A DNA stretch of 64,000 nt from Microthrixaceae bacterium (GTDB lineage Bacteria; Actinomycetota; Acidimicrobiia; Acidimicrobiales; Poriferisodalaceae), in contig WTFX01000017.1 of assembly GCA_011523825.1 (NCBI GenBank), forward strand, positions 62,001 through 126,000, read 5' to 3'. The notes under the pieces were generated by a model. The model saw only the letters and a program-made list of their open reading frames with translations. It ran no database searches and was not told the origin of the DNA. The position numbers and the translations under genes were made by a program. Below are positions 52,705-61,814 of the stretch, in pieces (the first letter of the stretch is position 1; every line of letters starts with the position of its first letter).

Positions 52705-53988
52705 CTACGGGCCCGAGTGGCCGAGGCGGATGAACAGGCAGCTCAGGGCCAGACGCTGGTTGGCATTGAAGCGCAACGCCTCAGCAGCGTCGCCGATGGC
52801 ATCGAGCTGTCCTGCGGCTGCGGCTGCGTGCAGCACGCCGTTGCCGGACTCTTCACGGATCTGCGATGCCAGCACTGCCAAGCCCATGGTGATCTCGTCG
52901 GTGCGCACCCGGCGCAGCTCCCGGCGGTGGCGCTCGTCGAGCGAGCTGCGGCCCACATTCGTCCCGTACAGCTCGGCCTGCTCGTCGGCTGCTGCCCGCT
53001 CAGACTCGTGACGGGCTTCGAGCGGTGCTGCTGCCTGCTCGGCCGCATCCAGCGCTGCATCCACTGCTGCCATCGCCGCGGAAGCCGTGCCGTCCAGGGA
53101 ACCCCGCAGGCCTCGCCACGTCTCGATGCGCACGGCAGCGTCGTCGTCGGAAGCGAGCAGGCGAGCACGGTCGATCGAGCCGCCGGCCGCAGCTGCAGCG
53201 AAGCTGGCACGGCCGTGCTCGATGCCTTCGGCGACCAGCAGCGCCTGCAGGTCTGCGTCGCCCAGCGCCTCGAAGTCGACGCGTGCACAGCGAGATGCGA
53301 GTGTCTCCATCGACCGGTTGACTTCCTCCGCGAGCAGCACGAAGACCGACGACGGCGGCGGTTCCTCGACGGACTTGAGCAGGATCGGTGCGCTCAGCGC
53401 GGCACGGTCGACGTCGCAGAGCACGATGACCTTCTGCTGCCCGGCAACCGGCGCAGCCGCGGCGGCGCGCACTGCTTCGCGGGCCTGCTCAGCCGTCATG
53501 GCCGCACCGACGCGGTCGAAGACCAGCAGATCGGGGTGCTGCTCGGCGAGTGCGAGGCGGCGTTCGCGCTCGGGAGTCGGGCTGCGCGCCGCCAGTAGCT
53601 CGCCGGCGAACCGGCACGCTGCACCGCGCAGGCCGGCACCTGCGGGGCCCACGAACAGGTAGGCCGGCAGCGGCGACGCGAGCGCAGCCTGCAGGCGGTC
53701 GACGGCTGCCGCCTGGCCGACGATGCCGTCCAGCAGGTTGCCGACCGGCGGCTCGTCGTCCGGCGTTGCCGCGGGCGGTGGAGGCGCGGGCGACGCCGTA
53801 GCGGGCACGGGTGCACCGGCCGCAGCCGGCACGGGCACAGGCGGCTCTTTCGGCCGCTCAGACTGCGACTCGGAGGGTGGTTCAGGCACAGGCGGCTGTG
53901 GCGGCGTGTCGCCGAGGTCGAACAACGAGAGTTCTGCCTGCTCGGCGCTGCCGTCGCTGTCGCTGCCGTCGCCAGACGTGGTGGCCAT
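52705..53988 (-). CDS. holB: DNA polymerase III subunit delta'
   Basis: Clamp-loader subunit delta'. The AAA-like core runs from about residue 85 (NLLDGIVGQAAAVDRLQAALASPLPAYLFVGPAGAG) through AGQQKVIVLCDVDRAALSAPILLKSVEEPPPSSVFVLLAEEVNRSMETLASRCARVDFEAL, with the usual SRC motif. Walker A is degenerate (GPAGAGLRG lacks the Lys), as is normal for delta', which does not hydrolyse ATP. The first 80 residues are a Pro/Ala/Glu-rich disordered extension unlike most homologues. At 427 residues it is longer than typical because of it. The start is 9 nt after tmk, so they share a transcript; its stop faces the tRNA. Confidence 0.93.
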   Translation of the reverse strand: MATTSGDGSDSDGSAEQAELSLFDLGDTPPQPPVPEPPSESQSERPKEPPVPVPAAAGAPVPATASPAPPPPAATPDDEPPVGNLLDGIVGQAAAVDRLQAALASPLPAYLFVGPAGAGLRGAACRFAGELLAARSPTPERERRLALAEQHPDLLVFDRVGAAMTAEQAREAVRAAAAAPVAGQQKVIVLCDVDRAALSAPILLKSVEEPPPSSVFVLLAEEVNRSMETLASRCARVDFEALGDADLQALLVAEGIEHGRASFAAAAAGGSIDRARLLASDDDAAVRIETWRGLRGSLDGTASAAMAAVDAALDAAEQAAAPLEARHESERAAADEQAELYGTNVGRSSLDERHRRELRRVRTDEITMGLAVLASQIREESGNGVLHAAAAAGQLDAIGDAAEALRFNANQRLALSCLFIRLGHSGP

Positions 53989-53997
53989 GGCGGCGGC

Positions 53998-54756
53998 CTA
54001 GTCCGCCATTGCGGGATGGGTTGACACGGCCTCGATGACGCGTGCCGCCACCTCATCGATGCTGCCGGTGGCGTCCACGAGCACCCAGCGGTCGGGTTCG
54101 GCGCTGCACAGCTCGCGATAGCTGCGCCACACGCGCAGCGCGAACTCCAATTCCTCGCCCTCAAGCCGATCCGGACCCCCATCGGGACGCTGATCACTGG
54201 GCTCTTCCTCAGAATGATCGGCGCTCTGTTCGGCTTCCGGCGCAGTTTCCAGCAGCGACATCTGCTCGCCGCCGACCCGATCCAGCCGGTGCACACGGCG
54301 GTCCGAGTCTGCGAGCGGCACATCGAGCAGCACGACCACGTCGGGCAGGATCACGTCTGGCAGGTCGCCGGAGGCGCCAGCGGGCCTGCGGCAGGCGTAG
54401 TCGATCAATGCCCGCAGCTCGTCCAGCGGCAGTCCCCGCCCGTATCCCTGGTAGGCCAGCGTGGAGCCGTAGGAGCGGTCGGTGACCACGTCACGGCCGG
54501 TCTCCAGCGCAGGCGCCACGACCGTCGCTATGTGCTGCGCCCGGTCGGCGCAGAACAGCAGCGCCTCGGTGCGAGCCGAGGGTGCTTCGCTGGGCTCGGC
54601 GTGCAGCAGCACCTCCCGCAGCGCCTCGCCGAGCGGCGTCCCGCCGGGCTCGCGGGTGAGGACGGCATCGAGGTGCGACGCCAGCATCTCGGCCTGGGTG
54701 GACTTGCCGCTGCCGTCGAAGCCCTCCAGGGCGATGTAGCGGCCGCGGGCGGTCAT
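53998..54756 (-). CDS. tmk: Thymidylate kinase
   Basis: Makes dTDP from dTMP for DNA synthesis. The P-loop GFDGSGKST is at residues 12-20, TREPGGTPLGEALREVLL contains the TMP-binding signature, and VVTDRSYGSTLAYQGYGRGL is the DRS motif region. The LID section (DSDRRVHRLDRVGGEQM) is followed by an acidic insert of about 30 residues (EAEQSADHSEEEPSDQ) not usual in the family, and the C-terminus is normal. At 252 residues it is longer than the usual 210. It overlaps the MFS gene by 4 nt upstream and precedes holB. Confidence 0.94.
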   Translation of the reverse strand: MTARGRYIALEGFDGSGKSTQAEMLASHLDAVLTREPGGTPLGEALREVLLHAEPSEAPSARTEALLFCADRAQHIATVVAPALETGRDVVTDRSYGSTLAYQGYGRGLPLDELRALIDYACRRPAGASGDLPDVILPDVVVLLDVPLADSDRRVHRLDRVGGEQMSLLETAPEAEQSADHSEEEPSDQRPDGGPDRLEGEELEFALRVWRSYRELCSAEPDRWVLVDATGSIDEVAARVIEAVSTHPAMAD

Positions 54757-56303
54757 GACGAGCCCTCAGCGGCTCCCGCCGAGCGTGGCGCGCGACGCCC
54801 CACGCCCCGCCGGCTGCGCAGCGACAGGCCGGCCAGCGCACCAGCCAGCAGCATCAGCAGCGCGCCCAGCCACAGCGCCCCGCGAACCCCGGGCAGCGCC
54901 AATGCCCAATCGCCGATCCTGATCTCGTTGTCGAACGCGACGTCGAACAGCCAGTTGAAGCCGTCGGAAAGGAACCCGCCCATCGCCATGCCGACGAGCA
55001 CGAAGAACCTCACGAGGGTGAACATTGCGGCGAATATCCGCCCGCGCAGCACTTCTTCCACGTTCTCGTGCAGCAGCGTCACCCCGTTGACATAGACCGA
55101 ACCGGCGGCCACTCCGAGGACCAACACGGCTGCGTACGCCACGAGCGAGATCGAGACCGTCGCGGCAAGTCCCAACGCTCCGCCAGCGAGGAACAAGGAC
55201 GTCACGAACTGTCGTGTCCGACCGAGCGGTTCATGGCCCGTGCGCTCGCGCCGCCGGCTGGAGACGCTCTGGAGGAGCGTGACAAGACTCACGCCCACCC
55301 CTGCACCGACACCCATGACCACGAGAATCGTGCTGTGACCGGCGCTTCCCGCGCCGAGTATCTCGTCGTTGAAGACCACGCTGAGCGGGATCAGCATTCC
55401 GCCAGCGATCATGCCGGTGCTCAATCCAACCAGTACCGCCCTCACCTGCGGGCTCAGGAAGATGAAGTCCCAGCCCTCACGCAGATCGCGAAAGCCCTGG
55501 CGCCAGTCGATGCGGCGACCGGTGTCACGCTTGCGGTGCGCAGCGGTGATGTGCGGTGCCAGGGGCAGCGTGGCGATCAGCAGTGCCGCCACCAAGAACG
55601 TCGCGGAGTCGACGACGAGGGCCATCTCCACTTGCCCGATGTCGGTCCAGCCGAACGCCGCGCCGAGCTTGGCCATGCCGGCGAACGCCAGCCCGCCGAC
55701 GAAGAAGGTCCCGTACGCGGCGACCATGCCGAGCGAGTTGGCCGCCGTCAGGTGCCGTTCAGGCACGATGTTGGGGACGATGGCCTCTTTGGCCGGGCTC
55801 CACAGCGAAGTCGCCAGCTCCAGCACCAGCGATGCCAGCACCAGCATCCACACCCGATCAATGAATGGGATGGTCAGCAACACGCTGGCCCGCACGATGT
55901 CGCAGATCACCAGGAGGCGCTTGCGGTTGAAGCGGTCGACGATGATGCCGCCCGCAGATGCGAGGAAGAATCCCGGCAGGATCCGCGCCGTGATCACGAG
56001 CGTGATGGCTCCGCCTGGCTGATCGCCGCCGACGCGATTCGCGACCACGAGTATCGCCAGCAGACCGATCCAGTCGCCGAACGAGCTCACCACCTGCGCG
56101 ATCCACAGGCGCAGGAACCCTGGCGATGCGAACAGCCCCGGTTCCGGCGGCTCGACCCCAGGCGGGGGCGGTGTCGGTTGCGGCCGTCGGGTCGGCGCAG
56201 CAAGAGATCCCGGCCGCTGTGGCCCCTCAGTGACGTCGCCGTCAGAGTCGGCGTCGTGCGCGTCCGAGTCGCCGGACGACTGCGTCGAACGATCCGAACC
56301 CAT
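54753..56303 (-). CDS. Major facilitator superfamily transporter
   Basis: Integral membrane secondary transporter, 516 residues from ATG 56301-56303. After a hydrophilic head of about 65 residues (acidic Ser/Asp then Pro-rich) come some 10-12 helices. Features include FLRLWIAQVVSSFGDWIGLLAILVV, GIIVDRFNRKRLLVICDIVRA (the MFS motif A, G-x3-D-R-x-x-R-(K/R)) and a central basic loop around DTGRRIDWRQGFRDLREGWDFI. It looks like the MFS_3/enterobactin-exporter-like group, so efflux is likely; the substrate is unknown. A longer frame from 56498 runs over topA and is rejected. The gene overlaps tmk by 4 nt, and topA ends 34 nt upstream of its start. Confidence 0.9.
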   Translation of the reverse strand: MGSDRSTQSSGDSDAHDADSDGDVTEGPQRPGSLAAPTRRPQPTPPPPGVEPPEPGLFASPGFLRLWIAQVVSSFGDWIGLLAILVVANRVGGDQPGGAITLVITARILPGFFLASAGGIIVDRFNRKRLLVICDIVRASVLLTIPFIDRVWMLVLASLVLELATSLWSPAKEAIVPNIVPERHLTAANSLGMVAAYGTFFVGGLAFAGMAKLGAAFGWTDIGQVEMALVVDSATFLVAALLIATLPLAPHITAAHRKRDTGRRIDWRQGFRDLREGWDFIFLSPQVRAVLVGLSTGMIAGGMLIPLSVVFNDEILGAGSAGHSTILVVMGVGAGVGVSLVTLLQSVSSRRRERTGHEPLGRTRQFVTSLFLAGGALGLAATVSISLVAYAAVLVLGVAAGSVYVNGVTLLHENVEEVLRGRIFAAMFTLVRFFVLVGMAMGGFLSDGFNWLFDVAFDNEIRIGDWALALPGVRGALWLGALLMLLAGALAGLSLRSRRGVGRRAPRSAGAAEGSS

Positions 56304-56337
56304 GGCACTCAGCAGGCTAGAAGCCGGGCGCTCCCTG

Positions 56338-59139
56338 CTATCCCGGTTGCTTGCGGGCGGGTGATTTCTTCGCCGCCCGCTTGCGCGCAGGAGCCTTCTT
56401 GGCGGCACCCTTGCGCGCTCCTGCCTTCTTCTTGGCCGGCTTCTTCTTGGCGGGCTGCTTGCGCCGTGCCGCACGTTTCTTGGCGGGGCCCTTTGCACGT
56501 CGCATCGCCAGCAGCTCGGCTGCTCGCTCGACCGTCAGCGTCTCGGCATCGTCGCCCTGGCGCAGCGACGCGTTGTACTCGCCGTCGGTCACGTACGGTC
56601 CGAAGCGGCCGTCCTTCAGCACCATCGGCTTGCCGCTGTCGGGATCCTGGCCGATCTCGCGGCCCGCATTTGCTGCCTGCTGGCCCCGGCGGCGGCGAGG
56701 CTGAGCGAGCAGCGCCAACGCCTCGTCCAGCGTGAGCGTGAAGAGCTGCTCCTCCGAGTCGAGGCTGCGATTCTCTGCCTTCCCATCGCCCACGGGCGCC
56801 TTGGTGAGATAGGGGCCGAAGCGGCCGTTCTGCACCGTGATCTCGGCACCGTCCGCCGGATCGACGCCGACGGTGCGCGGCAGCGTCAGCAGCTGCAGCG
56901 CGTCTTCCAGCGTCACGGTCTCGGGCGTCTGACCGGACAGGAGCGAGGCGGTGCGGGGCCGGTCGTCGATCTCGTCGGGCCGTCCCACCGACACGTACGG
57001 CCCGAATCGCCCGGGCCGCACGATGATGTCGAGGCCGCTGGCCGGGTCGGTGCCCAGCACCCGTTCGGTGGGTGCAGCGAGCAGCTCGAGTGCGCGTTCG
57101 ATGGTGAGCTCGTCGGGCGCGAGGTCGTCGGGCAGCGGCCGGGTGGCGTCGCCGCGCCGCAGGTACGGCCCGAAGCGCCCTACCCGCGCCATCACTGCCT
57201 CGCCGTCGGCATCGGTGCCGATGGGGATGCTGTTGATCTCGGCCGGGTCGATGTCTGCCAGCCGGTCGTCGGAGACGAGGTAGCGCAGGCCGCCGGCCGC
57301 TTCGGGCGTGGCGGCGCCCTCATCGCCGAAGTAGAACGCCGTCAGCCACGGCTGGGCGTCGCGCTCGCCACTCGCGATCTCGTCGAGGTCCTCCTCCATG
57401 CGGGCGGTGAGCGCGTAGTCGACCAGGTGATCGAAGTGCCGCTCCATCAGTCCCACGGTGGCGAACGCGGTGAACGCCGGCACCAGCGACGAGCCCTTCT
57501 TCCACACGTACCCGCGCGCCTGGATGGTCTCGATGATGCTGGCGTAGGTGCTGGGCCGGCCGACGCCCATCTCCTCGAGGCGCCGCACCAGTGACGCTTC
57601 GGTGAACCGGGCGGGCGGGCTCGTGCTGTGCTCGGCCGGTTCCAGCGACAGTGCGGTAGCTGCATCGCCCGCGTCCAGGTCGGGCAGGATGCGCTCTGGC
57701 TCCTCGTCGGCACCGGCCGGCGGCGGTGCGTAGACGAGCCGGAATCCGGGGCTGCGCACCACGGTGCCGGCGGCGGACAGCTCCACATCGTGGCGGCCGG
57801 GCGCCTGCGAGCCCTGCGACAGCGGCGGCGGCAGGTCGCAGGCGGCCGTGCCGGCCAGCCGGATCGTGACCGTCTCGCCGGTTGCATCGATCATCTGGCT
57901 GGCCACGGTGCGCTGCCACACGAGGTCGTACAGGCGGGCAGCGTCGCCGCCGAGATCGGTGACGCTGCCCGGCGCAGGCCAGCTCTCGCCGGCCGGGCGG
58001 ATCGCCTCGTGCGCCTCTTGGGCATTCTTGACCTTGCGGGTGTAGATGCGGGGCTCCGGCGGCAGGTTGTCCTGCCCGTAGCGGCCAGCGACGATCCGGC
58101 GAGCCGCGCCGAGCGCCTGACCTGACAGCGTGGTGCTGTCGGTGCGCATGTAGGTGATGCGGCCGTTCTCGTACAGCCGCTGGGCGGCGGCCATCGTGCG
58201 CGAGGCGGAGAAGCCCAGCCGGGCACCGGCCGCCTGCTGCAGCGTCGAGGTGATGAACGGCGCCGGCGGGCGGCGACGGTAGGGCTTGGATTCGCGCGAG
58301 GTCACGGCGAACTGCGCGCCGGCCAAGGCATCGGCGAGCGACGCCGCAGCGCCAGCGTCGAGAACGGAAACTGCGTCCGCTCGCAGCGCGCCCTGCTGAT
58401 CGAAGTCGCGACCGGTGGCGATGCGGCGCTGGTTCAACGACACCAGTGATGCGTCGAACTGCTCGCCGGCGGGTTGGCCCGACGCCGCGCCGGCTGCTGC
58501 ACGGGGCTGGGCTTCGAGCGTGGCGGTGATGCTCCAGTACTCGGCGGCGCGGAAGGCCATCCGCTCCCGCTCGCGCTCGACGATCAACCGGTTGGCCACG
58601 CTCTGGACCCGCCCCGCAGAGAGCCGGGGCGCGACCTTGCGCCACAGCACTGGCGAGACCTCATAGCCGTAGAGCCGGTCGAAGATGCGCCGTGCCTCCT
58701 GTGCGTCCACCAGCCGTCGGTCGAGGTCGCGGGGGTTGTCGATGGCATCGCGGATCGCCGCGGCGGTGATCTCGTGGAAGACCATGCGGCGCACCGGTAT
58801 CTGCGGGTTCAGCACCTCGAGCAGGTGCCAGGCGATGGCTTCGCCCTCGCGGTCCTCATCTGTCGCGAGGTAGAGCTGGTCGGCACTGCGCAGCAGCGAT
58901 TTCAGGTGCCGCACCTGGTCGCGGGCCGTCACCACGTAGAGCGGCTTGAAGCCGTCGTCGGGATTCACGCCCAGCGTGGCCCACGACTCCGACTTGTAGG
59001 CGGCGGGCACCTCTGAGGCATTGCGCGGCAGGTCGCGAATGTGGCCCACGGACGACTCCACTACGTACTCGTCGCCCAGCAGGCGCGAGATCGTGCGCGC
59101 CTTCGCGGGCGACTCGACGATGACGAGAGAAGTGGTCAT
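56338..59139 (-). CDS. topA: DNA topoisomerase I
   Basis: Type IA topoisomerase that relaxes negative supercoils. TOPRIM begins MTTSLVIVESPAKARTISRLLG, with the acidic DEDREGEAIAWHLLEVL site; the catalytic Tyr is in GRITYMRTDSTTLSGQALGAARR. The C-terminal half repeats the topo_C motif (for example GRFGPYVSVG, GRFGPYLTKA, GRFGPYVTDG), and the last 60 residues are a Lys/Ala/Arg tail starting AKGPAKKRAARRKQPAKKK, replacing zinc fingers as in other actinobacteria. The ATG at 59137-59139 gives 933 residues; the frame to 59220 is rejected. It heads the unit topA-MFS-tmk-holB. Confidence 0.97.
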   Translation of the reverse strand: MTTSLVIVESPAKARTISRLLGDEYVVESSVGHIRDLPRNASEVPAAYKSESWATLGVNPDDGFKPLYVVTARDQVRHLKSLLRSADQLYLATDEDREGEAIAWHLLEVLNPQIPVRRMVFHEITAAAIRDAIDNPRDLDRRLVDAQEARRIFDRLYGYEVSPVLWRKVAPRLSAGRVQSVANRLIVERERERMAFRAAEYWSITATLEAQPRAAAGAASGQPAGEQFDASLVSLNQRRIATGRDFDQQGALRADAVSVLDAGAAASLADALAGAQFAVTSRESKPYRRRPPAPFITSTLQQAAGARLGFSASRTMAAAQRLYENGRITYMRTDSTTLSGQALGAARRIVAGRYGQDNLPPEPRIYTRKVKNAQEAHEAIRPAGESWPAPGSVTDLGGDAARLYDLVWQRTVASQMIDATGETVTIRLAGTAACDLPPPLSQGSQAPGRHDVELSAAGTVVRSPGFRLVYAPPPAGADEEPERILPDLDAGDAATALSLEPAEHSTSPPARFTEASLVRRLEEMGVGRPSTYASIIETIQARGYVWKKGSSLVPAFTAFATVGLMERHFDHLVDYALTARMEEDLDEIASGERDAQPWLTAFYFGDEGAATPEAAGGLRYLVSDDRLADIDPAEINSIPIGTDADGEAVMARVGRFGPYLRRGDATRPLPDDLAPDELTIERALELLAAPTERVLGTDPASGLDIIVRPGRFGPYVSVGRPDEIDDRPRTASLLSGQTPETVTLEDALQLLTLPRTVGVDPADGAEITVQNGRFGPYLTKAPVGDGKAENRSLDSEEQLFTLTLDEALALLAQPRRRRGQQAANAGREIGQDPDSGKPMVLKDGRFGPYVTDGEYNASLRQGDDAETLTVERAAELLAMRRAKGPAKKRAARRKQPAKKKPAKKKAGARKGAAKKAPARKRAAKKSPARKQPG

Positions 59140-59249
59140 GGGGATCCGGGGTGAGCAGCGCCCGCTCAGCGACGCTGATCGGCACAGCGCCGGCGCGGAC
59201 AGCGCCGGACGGTAGCGCAACTGTCTCAGTTAACAGCAGCAGAGCCCGG

Positions 59250-60146
59250 TTACGAGGATGCCTGCCGGCCGCCCAGGCGATGCAATCCGACCGCAACCGC
59301 GGCCGCAACAGCAGCAGCCACGACCGCCACCGCCAAGTCGGAGGCAGGCGGAGCGCCCAGCGCGGCGTTCCCGAAGCCGCCCGAGTCAACATCGCCGACC
59401 GGCCAGGGCCACAGCACCCTCAGCGATCCCGCCATCAACCCCATCAACACCGCAATCACGGCATCTCTCCACCGCTCCAGCAGTCGCTGCAGCAGCCGCG
59501 AGAACAGCCCGAGACCCAGCACTGCGCCCAACCCGAACAGCACCACCGTGCCCACATCACGGTCCGACACCGCCTCGGTGATCGGGTCATACAGCCCCAG
59601 CAGCAGCAGCACGAACGCCCCGGAGATGCCCGGCAGGATCATGGCGCAGATCGCCAGCGCCCCCGCGCCGATGATCACCACAGCGGCCGGATCGCCAACG
59701 CTGCCAGCACGCACCCCCAGCAGCACAAACACCGCCACCGCCACCACCACAGCTATCGCCACGAGCCCGCCCCGCCACCGGCTCACCTCCCGCCGGGTGG
59801 TCACCACCGTCATGGCGACAAGGCCGAAGAACGCAGCCGACAGGCCCACCGGCTGCTCGTCGATCAACCACCGCACCACCTCGACAAGCCCCACAATGGC
59901 AATGCCGATTCCGGCGACCAGTGCGACAAGAAACCCCCACTCGGCACGCAGCGCCATCGCAAACGCGCTGCGCAGCCGGCCGCGCAGCACCGCAGCGGCA
60001 GCAGCGCTCAGGTGAGCGATCTGCCCCACCAGCCGGTCATAGATCCCCAGCAGCAGCGCCACTGTGCCGCCCGACACGCCCGGCACAACATCCGCAGCCC
60101 CCATAGCCAGCCCCCGCCCCACATTCGCGAGCACCCGCCGAAGCAT
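59250..60146 (-). CDS. DUF368 membrane protein, polyprenyl-phosphate transporter family
   Basis: Polytopic membrane protein of about 298 residues. The N-terminus RGLAMGAADVVPGVSGGTVALLLGIYDRLVGQI is the DUF368 signature, repeated in the second half as AICAMILPGISGAFVLLLLGLYDPITEAV, showing the internal duplication of this family. DUF368 proteins (PopT in some bacteria) were recently linked to recycling undecaprenyl phosphate across the membrane. The ATG at 60144-60146 is chosen; the frame upstream to 60227 crosses a hairpin. It seems to be transcribed alone, with amt upstream and topA downstream. It fits the isoprenoid genes elsewhere in the window. Confidence 0.88.
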   Translation of the reverse strand: MLRRVLANVGRGLAMGAADVVPGVSGGTVALLLGIYDRLVGQIAHLSAAAAAVLRGRLRSAFAMALRAEWGFLVALVAGIGIAIVGLVEVVRWLIDEQPVGLSAAFFGLVAMTVVTTRREVSRWRGGLVAIAVVVAVAVFVLLGVRAGSVGDPAAVVIIGAGALAICAMILPGISGAFVLLLLGLYDPITEAVSDRDVGTVVLFGLGAVLGLGLFSRLLQRLLERWRDAVIAVLMGLMAGSLRVLWPWPVGDVDSGGFGNAALGAPPASDLAVAVVAAAVAAAVAVGLHRLGGRQASS

Positions 60147-60168
60147 CGAACCGAACCTAGACGCGGAG

Positions 60169-60194
60169 AGTCCCCGGGTCGCAACCCGGGGACT
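60169..60194 (-). terminator. Hairpin downstream of amt
   Basis: AGTCCCCGGGT and ACCCGGGGACT are perfect 11-bp arms with a CGCA loop, lying 53 nt past the amt stop and 23 nt upstream of the DUF368 start. The stem is strong; no T-tract follows. It may end amt transcription. Confidence 0.6.
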
Positions 60195-60246
60195 TCCGCT
60201 GACAGCAGAGATGGTGCCGCTGGGCAACTCAGCCCATGGCCGAGTG

Positions 60247-61620
60247 TCAGCCGCTCGAAACCACGTCGTCCAGCGCCATGCCTGGGCCCCCGTGTTCGGA
60301 AACGTCGAGGCCCACCATTTCCTCCTCCGCCGACACTCGCAGCCCGATGGTGGCCTTCAGCACCCCGAACAGGATCACCGAGGTCACGATGACCCACACG
60401 GCCACGATCACCACCATCAGGAACTGCACGATCAACTGCTCGATGCCGCCGCCGTAGAACAGGCCGGCGTTCTCGCGGCCCAGGAACGCATCGTCATAAC
60501 GGGCGAACAGGCCGATGGCGAGCGTGCCCCACATGCCGGCCGCGCCGTGGACGGCGAAGGCGCCGACCGGGTCGTCGATCTTCAGCTTGCGGTCCACGAA
60601 CCCGACGACAACCACCACGATGAGCCCGGCAATGAAGCCGGTGATGATGGCTCCCCAGGGCGTCATGGTGCCGCAGCCGGCGGTGATGCCGACCAAACCT
60701 GCCAGCGCGCCGTTGCCTGCCATCGGCACGTCGGGCCGGCCGGTGCGCAGCCAGTTCAGCGCCGTTGCGCCGATCGTGCCGGCGCATGCGGCCAGCACCG
60801 TGTTCAGCGCCACGAACATCACGAACTCGTCGGCTGCGAGCTCCGAGCCGGGGTTGAAGCCGAACCAGCCGAACCACAGGATGAACACGCCCAGGATGGC
60901 GAGCGTCACGTTGTGGCCCGGGATGTTGCGTGAGGTGCCGTCGGCTGCGTACTTGCCGATGCGAGGCCCGAGCATCCAGGCGCCGACGAGGGCGATCCAG
61001 CCGCCGACGCTGTGGACGATGGTGGAGCCAGCGAAGTCGCTGTAGACGGCGTCGCCGATCGAGATGTTGGCGATGAGGCCGCCGCCCCAGGTCCAGTGGA
61101 CCACGATCGGGTAGATGATCGCCGTGGTGACGAGGCTGAAGATCAGGTAGGTGCTGAACTTGGTGCGCTCCGCCATGGCGCCCGAGGCGATGGTGACCGC
61201 CGTGGCGGCGAACACGGCCTGGAAGAAGAAGTCGGTGGAACCCGACAGGCCCTCGGAGATGTCGAAGAGGTCGACGCCCGACAGTGCGAACGAGCCCCAG
61301 CCGAACGCGCTGTTGCCGTCGCCTCCGTATGCCAGCCCGTAACCCACCAGAAAGAACGCCAGGATGCCGATCGATGCGTCGGCGAGGTTCTTGGCCATGA
61401 TGTTGGCCACGTTCTTCGAGCGCGTCAGGCCCGACTCGAGCATGGCGAAGCCGGCCTGCATCAAGAACACCAGCACGCCGGCGATGAACACCCACAGGTT
61501 GTCCATCACGGCCTGCACCATCTCGGCGGACAGCGAATCGTCCTGCGCGCCGGCCGGTCCGGCGAACAGGAACAGGCCGCCGAGGGCGCCCGCGACGATG
61601 ACGAACAGCTTGCGTTTCAT
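60247..61620 (-). CDS. amt: Ammonium transporter
   Basis: Membrane channel that brings in ammonium, 457 residues from ATG 61618-61620, with AGGAG just upstream. A signal-like first helix (KRKLFVIVAGALGGLFLFAGPAGA) precedes the canonical Amt helices: VFLMQAGFAMLESGLTRSKN, TAVTIASGAMAERTKF, WTWGGGLI, DFAGSTIVHSVGGWIALVGAWMLGPR and GAFAVHGAAGMWGTLAIGLF, which contain the twin His of the pore (HSVGG and HGAAG). The frame upstream to 61698 is rejected. No glnK follows, contrary to many bacteria. Three GlnR-like half-sites lie about 120 nt upstream, so nitrogen-dependent control is plausible. Confidence 0.96.
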   Translation of the reverse strand: MKRKLFVIVAGALGGLFLFAGPAGAQDDSLSAEMVQAVMDNLWVFIAGVLVFLMQAGFAMLESGLTRSKNVANIMAKNLADASIGILAFFLVGYGLAYGGDGNSAFGWGSFALSGVDLFDISEGLSGSTDFFFQAVFAATAVTIASGAMAERTKFSTYLIFSLVTTAIIYPIVVHWTWGGGLIANISIGDAVYSDFAGSTIVHSVGGWIALVGAWMLGPRIGKYAADGTSRNIPGHNVTLAILGVFILWFGWFGFNPGSELAADEFVMFVALNTVLAACAGTIGATALNWLRTGRPDVPMAGNGALAGLVGITAGCGTMTPWGAIITGFIAGLIVVVVVGFVDRKLKIDDPVGAFAVHGAAGMWGTLAIGLFARYDDAFLGRENAGLFYGGGIEQLIVQFLMVVIVAVWVIVTSVILFGVLKATIGLRVSAEEEMVGLDVSEHGGPGMALDDVVSSG

Positions 61621-61737
61621 GGCCAATCTCCTAGGACTCGGCTTCCGATGTTTCGCTGATGTGGGGAACCTAGAAACGGCGTGTTGCGCGGGAGTCACCC
61701 CGACATGACCGCTCGATGCACAGCGCGGGTCGGGGCT

Positions 61738-61764
61738 GTTGCCGAGATGTTTCGGCCGGGTTTC
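61738..61764 (-). promoter_or_regulatory. Putative GlnR-type nitrogen-control site upstream of amt
   Basis: On the minus strand three half-sites occur, GAAAC, GAAAC and GCAAC, each separated by exactly six bases (plus strand GTTTC 61760-61764, GTTTC 61749-61753, GTTGC 61738-61742). This matches the 11-nt periodicity of actinobacterial GlnR sites (GnnAC half-sites with six-base spacers). It is 118 nt upstream of the amt start. Whether this organism has GlnR is not shown by the window. Confidence 0.5.
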
Positions 61765-61814
61765 CTGCTCTAGTTCGGGCCGCGCGGGCCCGGGCGAGCC
61801 GGGACGCTTGCGCC

